NCBI RefSeq assembly: GCF_000621585.1 | Contig: NZ_JHXY01000015.1 | Location: forward strand, 35,043 to 99,042 | Source: [Eubacterium] cellulosolvens LD2006 | GTDB taxonomy: Bacteria > Bacillota > Clostridia > Lachnospirales > Lachnospiraceae | DNA length: 64,000 bases | Reading direction: 5' to 3' | In this document: positions 1-8,017 of the stretch, piece after piece | Layout of the letters: every line of letters begins with the position of its first letter | Numbering within the stretch: the stretch's first letter is position 1 | The notes under the pieces: model-generated | Databases searched by the model: none | Told to the model about the DNA's origin: nothing | Seen by the model: the letters and a program-made list of their open reading frames with translations, nothing else | Translations under genes and position numbers: made by a program

Positions 1-9
1 TAATTGAAA

Positions 10-96
10 TTCGGCAAATAGACGAAATGCCGAAAATAGATCAAATCGGAATAGAAATACGAATAACTACGGATATACTGTAAAAAAACTACGGAT
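10..96. repeat. Small inverted repeat and direct repeat upstream of the AAA ATPase gene
   Basis: A 7-bp inverted repeat (TTCGGCA at 10-16, TGCCGAA at 28-34) is followed by two copies of AACTACGGAT at 65-74 and 87-96, spaced by 22 bp. They lie in the AT-rich segment before the first gene and could be operator sites or decay from an upstream element. No gene end is recognisable in 1-149. Confidence 0.3.
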
Positions 97-158
97 GGCC
101 TTGATTTTTTCTGCGGGAGTGTATATGCTAAAGAAAAAAGACGCAGGGAGTGATTATC

Positions 159-1265
159 ATGTTAAAGAAATTCAGCGTGGAAAATTTCAAAGGCTTTAAG
201 GATAAGATCACTTTGGATATAGGATCGCCCAGTAATTATGGGTTTCACCCGGAGATTATCGAAGGAAACTGTATAACTAAGGGAATCATTTACGGTATCA
301 ATGGGTGCGGGAAGTCAAACCTCGGACTTGCTATCTTTGATGTGATCACACATTTGACGGAGAAACAAAAGCTCTTACAAAGCTATGACTTTTATCTCAA
401 TATGAGCGGGAGAAAATCATTTGCCGAGTTTGAGTATACATTTGTTTTTGAAGGGCATGAGTTGGTATATAGGTATTCGAAGACAGCGGTTGATGCATTG
501 AGGCAGGAGAGTCTGTCCATCGATGGTAAAGAGGTTATCTATTATGATTTTCTCAGCCGGGATGGATTTACCTTGTTGGAAGGTTCAGATACATTAAACT
601 CATCGATCAAAAACGAAAGTCCGATCTCCCGCGTAAAATATGTAAGCGGCAATTCCATCCTTACAGATAATGAGCAGAATAGAGTGTTCAAAAAATTCAT
701 GGATTTTGTGGATCGGATGCTTCTGTTCTATTCGTTGGACAACAGAGGGTATGAAGGATTCATGAATGGAGCGGAAGGGATTGCTGAGGGAATATGTAAT
801 GCGGGAAAAGTCATGGATTTCCAACAGTTTTTGAAGGAAAATGACATAGAGTATGATCTGTATGAGCGCGAGGTGGATGGAAGAAAGGCAATTTATTGTC
901 ACTTTGATAATACGGATGCTGATTTCTTTAAGATTGCATCTACAGGAACCAGATCGCTTGCGCTATTTTACTACTGGTATATTCGCATGAAGAAGGCCTC
1001 GTTCGTTTTTATTGATGAGTTTGATGCGTTCTATCATTTTGAACTGTCAGAGAGTGTTCAGAAAAAGGTTAATGAGATACAGTATGTGCAGATTTTTACA
1101 ACTACGCATAACACGGATCTGATGAGCAATGATCTTCTTAGGCCGGACTGTTACTTCCTACTGCAGGATAACAATATCAAAGCAATTTCCGAACTGACAG
1201 AGAAAGAGCTGAGACAGGCTCATAATCTTCAGAAAATGTATAAGGCAGGTGCGTTTAATGGCTGA
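159..1265 (+). CDS. AAA family ATPase, AbiL/RloA-like (predicted phage-defence component)
   Basis: This is a 368-residue ATPase of the SMC/OLD-like AAA_15 type. The N-terminus (MLKKFSVENFKGF) is the usual first strand of such proteins. A Walker A box, GINGCGKSN, lies near residue 50, a signature-like STGTRSL near 268 and a Walker B, FVFIDEFDAF, near 290, followed by a TTTHNTDLM switch motif. ATG 159 is preferred over GTG 150 because GCAGGGAG sits 8 bases upstream. Proteins of this kind are paired with a Toprim/RloB-like protein in abortive-infection systems. Here the next reading frame overlaps the stop codon but is broken, so the system is probably inactive. Membership of AbiL specifically is inference. 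Base composition is AT-richer than the downstream chromosome. Confidence 0.75.
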   Translation: MLKKFSVENFKGFKDKITLDIGSPSNYGFHPEIIEGNCITKGIIYGINGCGKSNLGLAIFDVITHLTEKQKLLQSYDFYLNMSGRKSFAEFEYTFVFEGHELVYRYSKTAVDALRQESLSIDGKEVIYYDFLSRDGFTLLEGSDTLNSSIKNESPISRVKYVSGNSILTDNEQNRVFKKFMDFVDRMLLFYSLDNRGYEGFMNGAEGIAEGICNAGKVMDFQQFLKENDIEYDLYEREVDGRKAIYCHFDNTDADFFKIASTGTRSLALFYYWYIRMKKASFVFIDEFDAFYHFELSESVQKKVNEIQYVQIFTTTHNTDLMSNDLLRPDCYFLLQDNNIKAISELTEKELRQAHNLQKMYKAGAFNG

Positions 1266-1565
1266 CAGAGACTATAAGGCATTTATAGTCGAAGGAGAAG
1301 TTAGGGAACCGCTGACACATTGGAGTATGTGAATTATTCTGGAAAGATCAGTCCGTATGAAGTATATGTACGAGAAGTGAATGAGACCCGGGGGGAAGGC
1401 GTTTTTGTACTGAGTGCATTTCCTGAGTTCCTTGTGGATTATTTTGGTCAAAAGCTTTGGAGAAATTGCGTGAGACACAAGAAGAATAGGCGGGAGCAAC
1501 AGTGCTTACGTGATATTCCCAACCTTTTCTCCAAACGGCATATCAAATCTCCTCATCGGATATAA
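1258..1565 (+). pseudogene. Broken partner gene of the AAA ATPase (RloB/Toprim-like remnant)
   Basis: An ATG at 1258 overlaps the ATPase stop codon, the usual coupling of the two-gene AbiL/RloAB type. It opens a frame reading MADRDYKAFIVEGEVREP, resembling the first Toprim-like strand of RloB-type proteins (x-IVEGExxxP). The frame stops at 1330 after 24 codons. A different frame then runs open from about 1311 to 1565 (for example FVLSAFPEFLVDYFG), which could be the C-terminal end of the same protein. The simplest reading is an internal deletion near 1309-1315 that removed the middle and shifted the frame. The N-terminal family match is by pattern only; attribution of the C-terminal piece is a guess. 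Confidence 0.5.
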
Positions 1566-1783
1566 AATACGAGAAGAACTAATGTTCGGATTTAATATTG
1601 ACATAATCCGTGTATGAACATATACTCGATTACATCAACAGGTAATTGAATCGCCTATATCATAGCCTGTTGGGCAATAGAAAATCAATGAGATGCAACA
1701 CCTTTTCGCTACCATTACACGATGAGAATGACAGAAAGGGTTCTCCGATGAATCGTCGGGAACCGTGAACAGGAGGTATGATC
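1566..1783. other. Intergenic spacer between the broken gene and the orphan hypothetical
   Basis: This stretch holds no recognisable gene or RNA. It is AT-rich in its first half and probably contains gene debris plus the promoter of the next gene. A clear ribosome site, AGGAGGT (1771-1777), ends it. Confidence 0.4.
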
Positions 1784-2335
1784 ATGGTGATTGAGGGGGT
1801 ACGGGCAGAAGATATCCGTTTGGGATTTGAGCAGAAAGTGCTTCCGTTACAGTTGTATTTTATGGGAAAGAAGTGGATCGAAGAGATCAAAGAAGTTCCC
1901 GGCAAGGTATATGACTGTCTGGACGATCTTTATCATATGGTGGGAATGAGCTGTCCTTATAACAGGAGAGATTTTGATGTGAACAGTTATACTGAATCGG
2001 ATGGCACTGAGATCGTGGAAATCATGCTTCCGGAGCCGACCATGGATATGATGTGCAGGTGCATTTATTTTGTCCACGATCCGGATTTTCGGCAGGTGTC
2101 CTATTATACATATGAGCTTTCTTACGGCGAGTACTATCTGACAGAGTGGAAGGTAAATCCGATCTTCATGAATGATGATTCTCTGGCAATGAAAGCGATT
2201 AACAGCAGGCGCGCAGCGCGAGAAGCCTCCACCGGCTCCGCTATGCTCGCGCTTCTGTCCTCGGTTTCCTACTATTCGAGGAGAATGTCACACCTCTGCG
2301 GGCGATATGTCAACCGTGAATTTGAAAATGGTTGA
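1784..2335 (+). CDS. Hypothetical protein
   Basis: A 183-residue protein of unknown family. ATG 1784 is chosen because AGGAGGT ends 6 bases before it; the ATG at 1778 is too close. No signal peptide or membrane segment is evident. The middle is rich in aromatic and acidic residues, and an MCRCIYFVHDPDF stretch lies near residue 95. The last 40 or so codons (from about 2210) are abruptly more GC-rich and encode a low-complexity Ala/Ser/Arg tail, unlike the rest of the gene, as if the original C-terminus had been replaced or frameshifted. It stands alone between a defence remnant and bioB. I do not recognise its function. Confidence 0.55.
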   Translation: MVIEGVRAEDIRLGFEQKVLPLQLYFMGKKWIEEIKEVPGKVYDCLDDLYHMVGMSCPYNRRDFDVNSYTESDGTEIVEIMLPEPTMDMMCRCIYFVHDPDFRQVSYYTYELSYGEYYLTEWKVNPIFMNDDSLAMKAINSRRAAREASTGSAMLALLSSVSYYSRRMSHLCGRYVNREFENG

Positions 2336-2408
2336 CGAGCGCTCGTCCTCTGAAATACAATGAAGGGTGTCTTTGACACATACAGTTTGAATGAACGGGG
2401 GAATGAAA

Positions 2409-3407
2409 ATGGCAGTCGATTGTCTGAAACTGGCGGACGAGATCATAGCGGGAAAAAAACTGGAAGAGAGCGACGACCTCTCCTTTTTTTTAGCAGCAGA
2501 TCTTGCGGAACTGAGACAGGGAGCGGACAGGATCCGAGCTCACTTTTGTGGAGACAAGGTGGACCTGTGCACGATCATCAGCGGAAAAGAGGGGCGGTGC
2601 AGTGAAAACTGCAAGTTCTGCGCCCAGTCCGCGCATCATCACACCGGTTGCGAGGTACACGATCTTCTGGATGAGGATGAAGTACTTGCGGCGGCAAGGG
2701 CAAATCAGGAGGAGGGTGTCGACCGGTTCGCGATGGTAAACTCCGGCCGCAGACCGACGGAGGAGGATTTCGAGAAAATCATCGGGATCTACACGCGGAT
2801 GCGGGACGAGTTGAAGATCGGCCTTTGCTGTTCCCTGGGGTTCCTGACTTCGGAGCAGTTTCGAAGGCTGAAGGAGGCCGGAGTAACAGCGATCCACTGC
2901 AACATAGAGACGTCTTTGAGGAACTTCCCGAACGTCTGCACGACCCATACCTTTGCAGAGAAGATCGAGAACATCCGCCGGGCGCAGGCAGAGGGACTCT
3001 CCGTCTGTTCCGGAGGAATCATCGGTATGGGAGAGACCTGGCAGGACCGAATCGACATGGCTTTTACGCTTCGCTCACTGGGAATCCGTTCCGTACCGGT
3101 GAACTCCCTGATGCCGATCAAGGGAACGCCGATGGAGAATCTGTCTCGTCTCACTGAGGAGGACATCATACGGACCATCTGTATCTTCCGCTACATCAAT
3201 CCGGAGGCGGATATCCGTCTCGCGGGAGGAAGAAGTCTGATGGCGGACAATGGGAAAAGCGCGTTTTCTTCCGGAGCCTCTGCCTCTATCACCGGAAATA
3301 TGCTGACAACCTCCGGATCAACGATCCGTCAAGACAAAGAGATGCTGGCGGAACTCGGGAGGGACACGACGCCGGACCGGGAACGGAGTGGCTGCGGCTG
3401 TCGGTGA
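2409..3407 (+). CDS. bioB: Biotin synthase BioB
   Basis: BioB is a radical-SAM enzyme that inserts sulfur into dethiobiotin to make biotin. The cluster motif CxxxCxxC is present as CSENCKFCAQSAHH, followed by the family motifs AMVNSGR, CCSLGFLT, HCNIET and GGIIGMGET. The C-terminal part has RLAGGR and the GNMLTT segment. ATG 2409 (MAVDCLKLADEI) is preferred over 2391 and 2403 because GGGGGA (2397-2402) lies 6 bases upstream and the product then begins as family members do. Length, 332 residues, is normal. No bioD, bioA, bioF or bioW lies nearby, so the gene may serve scavenged dethiobiotin or a pathway encoded elsewhere. Confidence 0.95.
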   Translation: MAVDCLKLADEIIAGKKLEESDDLSFFLAADLAELRQGADRIRAHFCGDKVDLCTIISGKEGRCSENCKFCAQSAHHHTGCEVHDLLDEDEVLAAARANQEEGVDRFAMVNSGRRPTEEDFEKIIGIYTRMRDELKIGLCCSLGFLTSEQFRRLKEAGVTAIHCNIETSLRNFPNVCTTHTFAEKIENIRRAQAEGLSVCSGGIIGMGETWQDRIDMAFTLRSLGIRSVPVNSLMPIKGTPMENLSRLTEEDIIRTICIFRYINPEADIRLAGGRSLMADNGKSAFSSGASASITGNMLTTSGSTIRQDKEMLAELGRDTTPDRERSGCGCR

Positions 3408-3505
3408 AGCAGGGCAGAATCCGGGAAATGTGACAATGTCAAAAACTTTGTGACCGTAATTTTATCATTTGCTAGAAAATGCTGAAAAGTTTATGCATTA
3501 GTAGA

Positions 3506-3534
3506 TTGCGAACAAAAATTATATATGATAATCT
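3506..3534 (+). promoter_or_regulatory. Probable promoter of the XRE regulator
   Basis: A -35 TTGCGA (3506-3511) is followed after 17 bp by TAATCT (3529-3534) with an upstream TGA that makes an extended -10. It lies in the AT-rich gap between bioB and the regulator, 52 bp before the start codon. Confidence 0.5.
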
Positions 3535-3585
3535 CTAAACAACAGAACAGTTCTTCTAATATTCAGTGAATGACAGGTGACGAGC

Positions 3586-4005
3586 ATGCATGATAATGAA
3601 TGGATTATTTTAGACGAACGCGAAAGTACTTACAGATTTGACCATCTCGGAGAGACGTTGAAAATTCTGCGCAAGCATTTAGGCAAGACGCAAAAAGAAA
3701 TAGCAGACGATCTCAACTGTACACCGGGATACATCAGTAATATGGAGACCGGACGCACAGCGCTGTCGACCAGAGTTCTCTCGTACTACGCGAGACGTTC
3801 GGGAATGACAATTGACGATATTCTGGCTGGAAAAGAACCGGGATATGACAGAACCTATGCGGATATACAGCTTCAGGAAGCGGTATCGCATCTGTCCTAT
3901 ACGAAAAAGAAATGCCTCCTGGATACCATCAGACTCTGGAAGAGTGCTGAGGCCGAGGAGGAAAGACTGGTGCGGGCAGAGCTGGAAAAGAACAAAGAAG
4001 AATAA
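3586..4005 (+). CDS. XRE-family helix-turn-helix transcriptional regulator
   Basis: A 139-residue DNA-binding protein. The HTH occupies roughly residues 20-75, including LGKTQKEIADDLNCTPGYIS and the NMETGRTALS recognition region. The C-terminal half is charged and probably helical (a run of Glu/Lys ends the protein). ATG 3586 (MHDNEWII) is favoured over GTG 3577 because AGGTGA precedes it by 5 bases. It is a single-gene unit with its own promoter and terminator. The target is unknown; nothing adjacent suggests toxin-antitoxin pairing or prophage. Confidence 0.8.
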   Translation: MHDNEWIILDERESTYRFDHLGETLKILRKHLGKTQKEIADDLNCTPGYISNMETGRTALSTRVLSYYARRSGMTIDDILAGKEPGYDRTYADIQLQEAVSHLSYTKKKCLLDTIRLWKSAEAEEERLVRAELEKNKEE

Positions 4006-4009
4006 CAGG

Positions 4010-4037
4010 AAGCCGGGAGCGAGAGTTCCCGGCTTTT
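4010..4037 (+). terminator. Intrinsic terminator of the XRE gene
   Basis: A 9-bp stem, AAGCCGGGA (4010-4018) with TCCCGGCTT (4027-4035), closes a loop of about 8 nt and is followed by a short T-rich TTG. It starts 4 bases after the stop codon. Confidence 0.75.
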
Positions 4038-4042
4038 GTATT

Positions 4043-4163
4043 ATGGAAATTCCTCCGGAATTTCCATGACACAAAACGATCTATTTGTAAGCACCCTCGC
4101 GTGATGCGTAGATGTTTTGCATCCGCACCCCGGTGCGAGAATATCGCGGGCGACGTTCTTTTT
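4043..4163 (+). repeat. Dispersed palindromic repeat, copy A (hairpin plus module Q)
   Basis: A perfect 11-bp palindrome, ATGGAAATTCC/GGAATTTCCAT around TCC (4043-4067), is followed by ACACAAAACGATC. Then comes a GC-rich module with GATGCGTAGATG, GCATCCGC, GGTGCGAGAAT and a closing GACGTTCTTTTT. The same order recurs at 62622-62745 and, on the other strand, at 17580-17702. It is wholly intergenic, between the XRE terminator and the rsmJ promoter. Confidence 0.75.
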
Positions 4164-4164
4164 A

Positions 4165-4173
4165 TGGTACAAT
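4165..4173 (+). promoter_or_regulatory. Possible extended -10 promoter of rsmJ
   Basis: TGG followed by TACAAT (4168-4173) lies 38 bases before the rsmJ start, immediately after repeat copy A. No convincing -35 hexamer is present, so this would depend on the extended -10. Confidence 0.35.
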
Positions 4174-4210
4174 ATACAGATATATGCGGGGACAGCGGGA
4201 AGGACAATAC

Positions 4211-4987
4211 ATGGAACAGAAAGTATTTGTTTATTATACAGAAGAAGCTAAGTGGGAAGAGGCGGAGGCACTGGCGGCGCATCTTCAGATCGCCGCGACG
4301 GGATCGGAAGAGGAAATCCGGGAGGCGGACATGGTGCTCCGGCTGGACGCCGAAGGGCTGTCGCTGACAGGTGACGGGCTGAAGCTTCGGGGAGATTTCC
4401 GGAAAATGCTGCCCCGGCTGAAACACAACAACCTGTCGCACGAGAGTGTCGTGAAGGCTGCGAAACTCAAAGGGTTTGACGGGAGACCGACGGTTGTGGA
4501 CGCGACGGCTGGAATGGGGGAGGATTCCCTTCTTCTCGCGGCGGCCGGGTGCACGGTTCACATGTACGAATACAATCCGGTGGTTGCCGCCCTGCTCTCG
4601 GACACTCTGCGAAGAGCACTGGAAGATCCGGATCTCGCGGAAATTGTACGCCGGATGCACCTGCACGAGGGTGACAGCGTGAAGGCGTTGCGGGAAATGG
4701 CAGAGAAACTGGATCGCGGAGAAGCGGAAGAACGGCCGGATCTGATCCTTCTGGATCCGATGTTTCCGGAAAGGAAGAAGAGTTCACTCGTGAAGAAGAA
4801 ACTTCAGCTGATCCAGCAGCTGGAACATCCCTGTGAGGACGAGGCTGCCCTGGTCGATGCGGCTCTTCAGGTAAAACCGAGAAGAGTGATGATCAAGAGA
4901 CCTGTGAAGGGACCGTTTCTGGCAGACAGAAAACCGTCGTATTCGATCACCGGAAAAAACATCCGCTACGACTGCATGATCCCATAA
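4211..4987 (+). CDS. rsmJ: Class I SAM-dependent methyltransferase, RsmJ-like (16S rRNA guanine-N2)
   Basis: A 258-residue methyltransferase resembling RsmJ, which methylates G1516 (E. coli numbering) of 16S rRNA. It has VVDATAGMGEDSLLLAAAG as SAM-binding motif I near residue 97, an acidic motif II position in VHMYEYNP, and LILLDPMFPERKKSS as the catalytic motif IV near 180; DPMFP is typical of RsmJ. ATG 4211 follows GGGAAGGA at a suitable distance; the longer upstream frame enters the repeat and promoter. The N-terminal domain is divergent from proteobacterial RsmJ. It appears monocistronic. Confidence is high for the family and moderate for the target base. Confidence 0.8.
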   Translation: MEQKVFVYYTEEAKWEEAEALAAHLQIAATGSEEEIREADMVLRLDAEGLSLTGDGLKLRGDFRKMLPRLKHNNLSHESVVKAAKLKGFDGRPTVVDATAGMGEDSLLLAAAGCTVHMYEYNPVVAALLSDTLRRALEDPDLAEIVRRMHLHEGDSVKALREMAEKLDRGEAEERPDLILLDPMFPERKKSSLVKKKLQLIQQLEHPCEDEAALVDAALQVKPRRVMIKRPVKGPFLADRKPSYSITGKNIRYDCMIP

Positions 4988-4990
4988 TTT

Positions 4991-5021
4991 TTTTCAAACA
5001 CCCGGATAATCGTGATATAAT
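4991..5021 (+). promoter_or_regulatory. Promoter upstream of proA
   Basis: TATAAT (5016-5021) with an upstream TGA forms a strong extended -10; the T-rich stretch TTTTCA (4991-4996) is a weak -35. A leader of about 100 nt separates it from proA. Confidence 0.55.
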
Positions 5022-5124
5022 ACAGCTCAGTCAATATAGTGTTCGCAACAGATGCCGCGGAAAATATGCGGTTTGGATCCGGGCGCACAGGGGAGAAACT
5101 TTGCGCCTGTTCGGAGGAGAAGAT

Positions 5125-6405
5125 ATGAATGTACGTGAGGAAGCAAGAAAAATGAAACTCTGCGCGCCGTCGCTGGCGGCGTCTTCCATCGAGAAAAGGA
5201 ATGCGGCTCTTGAGAAGATCGCAGAGGGACTTCAGAATAACAAAGAGAGGATTTTTACCGCAAACCGCGAGGATATGAAAGCGGCGGAGGACGCCGGGAT
5301 TCAGCAGGCTGTCCTGAAGAGACTCAAATACGATGAGGCGAAGATGCAGGACGGGATTGCGGGAATCCGCGAGCTGATTTCTCTTCCGGATCCGGTGGGA
5401 CGTGTTCTTCTGTCCAGAGAGCTGGACGAGGGACTGGAGCTCCGGAGGATCAGCTGTCCGATCGGTGTGATCGGCGTAATATTCGAGGCGCGTCCGGACG
5501 CTCTCGTGCAGATTTCATCGCTCTGTATCAAGAGCGGAAACTGCGCGATTCTGAAGGGCGGTAAGGAGACTACGTTCACCAACCGGGTGCTCTTTGAGAT
5601 TATCCGGGAGAGCGTTCTCGCGGCGGGAATGCCGGAGGGCTGTCTGCTTCAGGTCGAGCAGCACAATGAGATCGACGAACTTCTCGCCTGCGACAGAGAC
5701 GTGGATCTTCTGATTCCGCGCGGCTCCAACAAATTTGTGCAGTACATCATGGACAATACAAAGATTCCGGTGATGGGACATTCCAGCGGAATCTGTCACG
5801 TATATGTGGACGAGAAGGTGGATGAGGAGCAGGCCATCCCGGTCATCGTGGACGCGAAGATCCAGTACGCCGCAGCCTGCAATGCCGCCGAGACGATTCT
5901 CGTGAACCGGAAAATTGCCGCAGACTTCCTTCCGAAGGCGGCAAAAGCCCTTCGGGATGCAGGCGTCTCTCTTCGGGGGACAGAGGAAGCGGCAAAGATC
6001 ATTGCCCTTGACGGCGTAATGGGCGAGGACGATTTTGCAACAGAGTACAACGACCTGATCATGTCCGTGAAGCTGGTGGATGATGTAAAGGAGGCGGTCG
6101 ACCATATCAACCGCTTCGGTTCCCATCACACAGACAGCATTCTCACAACCGATGATGAGAGAGCGGAGTACTTTATGCAGATGGTGGATTCCGCCGGCGT
6201 GTACCGCAACTGTTCGACGAGATTCGCGGACGGCTACCGGTACGGTTTCGGCGCGGAGGTCGGAATCAGCACCGGAAAACTTCACGCGCGGGGACCGGTG
6301 GGACTGGACGGACTTGTGACCTACAAGTACCGCCTGTGCGGTCACGGACAGATCGTCGCCGACTATGCTTCCGGAAAGAAGTCTTTTCATCACAGAGATC
6401 TTTGA
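5125..6405 (+). CDS. proA: Gamma-glutamyl phosphate reductase ProA
   Basis: ProA reduces gamma-glutamyl phosphate to glutamate semialdehyde, the second step of proline synthesis. The aldehyde-dehydrogenase fold is evident from family motifs IGVIGVIFEARPDA, SGNCAILKGGKE, the LIPRGSN loop, AACNAAETILV with the catalytic Cys, and the C-terminal GAEVGISTGKLHARGPVGL. ATG 5125 (MNVREEARKM) is used because GGAGGA lies about 7 bases upstream. At 426 residues it is full length. Glutamate 5-kinase (proB), usually adjacent, is not in this window. The next gene follows 22 bases later and is probably cotranscribed. Confidence 0.95.
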   Translation: MNVREEARKMKLCAPSLAASSIEKRNAALEKIAEGLQNNKERIFTANREDMKAAEDAGIQQAVLKRLKYDEAKMQDGIAGIRELISLPDPVGRVLLSRELDEGLELRRISCPIGVIGVIFEARPDALVQISSLCIKSGNCAILKGGKETTFTNRVLFEIIRESVLAAGMPEGCLLQVEQHNEIDELLACDRDVDLLIPRGSNKFVQYIMDNTKIPVMGHSSGICHVYVDEKVDEEQAIPVIVDAKIQYAAACNAAETILVNRKIAADFLPKAAKALRDAGVSLRGTEEAAKIIALDGVMGEDDFATEYNDLIMSVKLVDDVKEAVDHINRFGSHHTDSILTTDDERAEYFMQMVDSAGVYRNCSTRFADGYRYGFGAEVGISTGKLHARGPVGLDGLVTYKYRLCGHGQIVADYASGKKSFHHRDL

Positions 6406-6427
6406 TCTCAGTCGGAGGAAGCAAAGG

Positions 6428-7000
6428 ATGTTTTTGAGTGAAGACAGAATAGAGGGAATCCTCACAGACCGCTATGCGGAATTTATGAGACACGGGACGC
6501 CGGACAGCCTCGCCTACGGGGTTGTGGATGACGCTGTGTATCTGAAGGCGATCCGAGAGGCCGAGGAGCAGGAGACGATCCGGCTCTCCACGGCGATCTC
6601 GACCGACGGTAATCCGGAAAAGGTTCTGGAACGTGTTTTTGAGGAATATGGAAAGATTCTTCAGGTCGGAGAAGAAGACGGCGTGCGGCAGGTCGCCGGA
6701 CTCTTTCTTCACCGGACGGACCGGCCGCAGGACTACCGCAGGAAACATCCTCCGGTGCTCTGTCTGTGCTGGTTTTCCGGTTTCAACATCTGCGTGATTC
6801 TCTGCGCGAAGAATCCGCCGGAGAACCCGGATGCGGCGGCCGAGGCGTGCGAGGTGTTTGAGGAAGCCGTAAATAAATACAACCGGATGCTCAATCACGG
6901 AGAGAAGGTGGAGATTTCCAGGCAGAAAAAACACAAAACCGGACTGATCCACAAACTGCGGGAATGGAGCAGAACTTCCGGAAAAGACGGCGGGAAATGA
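6428..7000 (+). CDS. Hypothetical protein between proA and argC
   Basis: A 190-residue protein not recognised by motif. It starts at ATG 6428 with GGAGGAA (6415-6421) upstream. The N-terminus resembles a helical packing domain (IEGILTDRYAEFMRHG). The middle has LCLCWFSGFNICVILCAK, hydrophobic but short and with mixed character, so a membrane segment is uncertain. The C-terminus is basic (ISRQKKHKTG). Position between two glutamate-phosphate reductase genes suggests cotranscription with proA, but this alone does not imply a role in proline or arginine synthesis. Confidence 0.6.
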   Translation: MFLSEDRIEGILTDRYAEFMRHGTPDSLAYGVVDDAVYLKAIREAEEQETIRLSTAISTDGNPEKVLERVFEEYGKILQVGEEDGVRQVAGLFLHRTDRPQDYRRKHPPVLCLCWFSGFNICVILCAKNPPENPDAAAEACEVFEEAVNKYNRMLNHGEKVEISRQKKHKTGLIHKLREWSRTSGKDGGK

Positions 7001-7081
7001 CTTTATCGGCGGAGTGATACGGATCGGACTGGAGATTTTTATCCGGCGAATGTTTTTTAAATTGGAACGGGGGTATCCACA

Positions 7082-8017
7082 ATGAAGACAAAGATTTATA
7101 TCGATGGTCAGGCAGGTACAACGGGACTGCAGATTTATGACCGCATCGGAGCGAGAGAGGATCTTGAGCTGCTCCGGATTGACGAGGACAAGAGACATGA
7201 CATCGAAGAGAGAAAGAAGTTCCTGAACGCGGCGGATATTGTCTTTTTATGCCTGCCGGACGCAGGAGCTGTCGAGTCGGTTTCGCTGATCGAAAACCCG
7301 GAGGTCAGAGTGATTGACGCCTCTACGGCGCACCGTACAGCGGACGGATGGACCTACGGCTTCCCGGAACTCTCCCGGGAGCAGAGAGAGGCGATTCGAA
7401 AAAGTAAGAGGGTGGCGAATCCGGGCTGCCATGCCACAGGATTTATCGCGGCCACGGCGCCTCTGATTTCAATGGGGATTCTCCCGAAGGATTATCCGCT
7501 CACCTGTTATTCGCTGACCGGTTATTCCGGGGGCGGAAAAAAGATGATCGCGGAATACGAGGACGGGGCGAGGGCAGAGGAACTCAGCTCGCCGGCGATC
7601 TACGGACTCACCCTGAAACACAAACACATTCCGGAGATGCAGAAGCTCACCGGGCTTGCGTACCCGCCGGTGTTTATGCCTGTGGTTGATGACTACTACA
7701 AGGGAATGGCGGGCACGATCATGCTGCACAACCGGATGCTTGCGGGCAAACCGACGGCGGAACAGATCTGTGAAAAAATGCAGGAGTATTACAGTGATGA
7801 GCATTTCGTCAGTGTCCTTCCCTTCGGAACAAACGAGAGCAGGATCTATGCGAATACGCTTGCGGGCACGAATCATCTGAAACTGATCGTATGCGGCAAC
7901 GAGGAGCAGACTTCTGTGACGGCGCTTTTCGACAACCTCGGCAAGGGTGCATCCGGCGCTGCCGTTCAGAACATGAACATTATGCTGGGACTTGACGAAG
8001 GTCTGGGTCTGGATTGA
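7082..8017 (+). CDS. argC: N-acetyl-gamma-glutamyl-phosphate reductase ArgC
   Basis: ArgC catalyses the NADPH-dependent reduction of N-acetylglutamyl phosphate in arginine synthesis. The product, 311 residues, matches the shorter type-2 ArgC. It shows an N-terminal dinucleotide-binding segment IYIDGQAGTTGLQIYD, AHRTADGWTYGFPEL, and the catalytic Cys in ANPGCHATGF near residue 118, plus HKHIPEMQKL with a catalytic His. A G-rich stretch (GGGGG) precedes ATG 7082 as ribosome site. No other arg gene is nearby. Its stop overlaps the proposed start of the downstream histidine kinase, which suggests translational coupling. Confidence 0.93.
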   Translation: MKTKIYIDGQAGTTGLQIYDRIGAREDLELLRIDEDKRHDIEERKKFLNAADIVFLCLPDAGAVESVSLIENPEVRVIDASTAHRTADGWTYGFPELSREQREAIRKSKRVANPGCHATGFIAATAPLISMGILPKDYPLTCYSLTGYSGGGKKMIAEYEDGARAEELSSPAIYGLTLKHKHIPEMQKLTGLAYPPVFMPVVDDYYKGMAGTIMLHNRMLAGKPTAEQICEKMQEYYSDEHFVSVLPFGTNESRIYANTLAGTNHLKLIVCGNEEQTSVTALFDNLGKGASGAAVQNMNIMLGLDEGLGLD

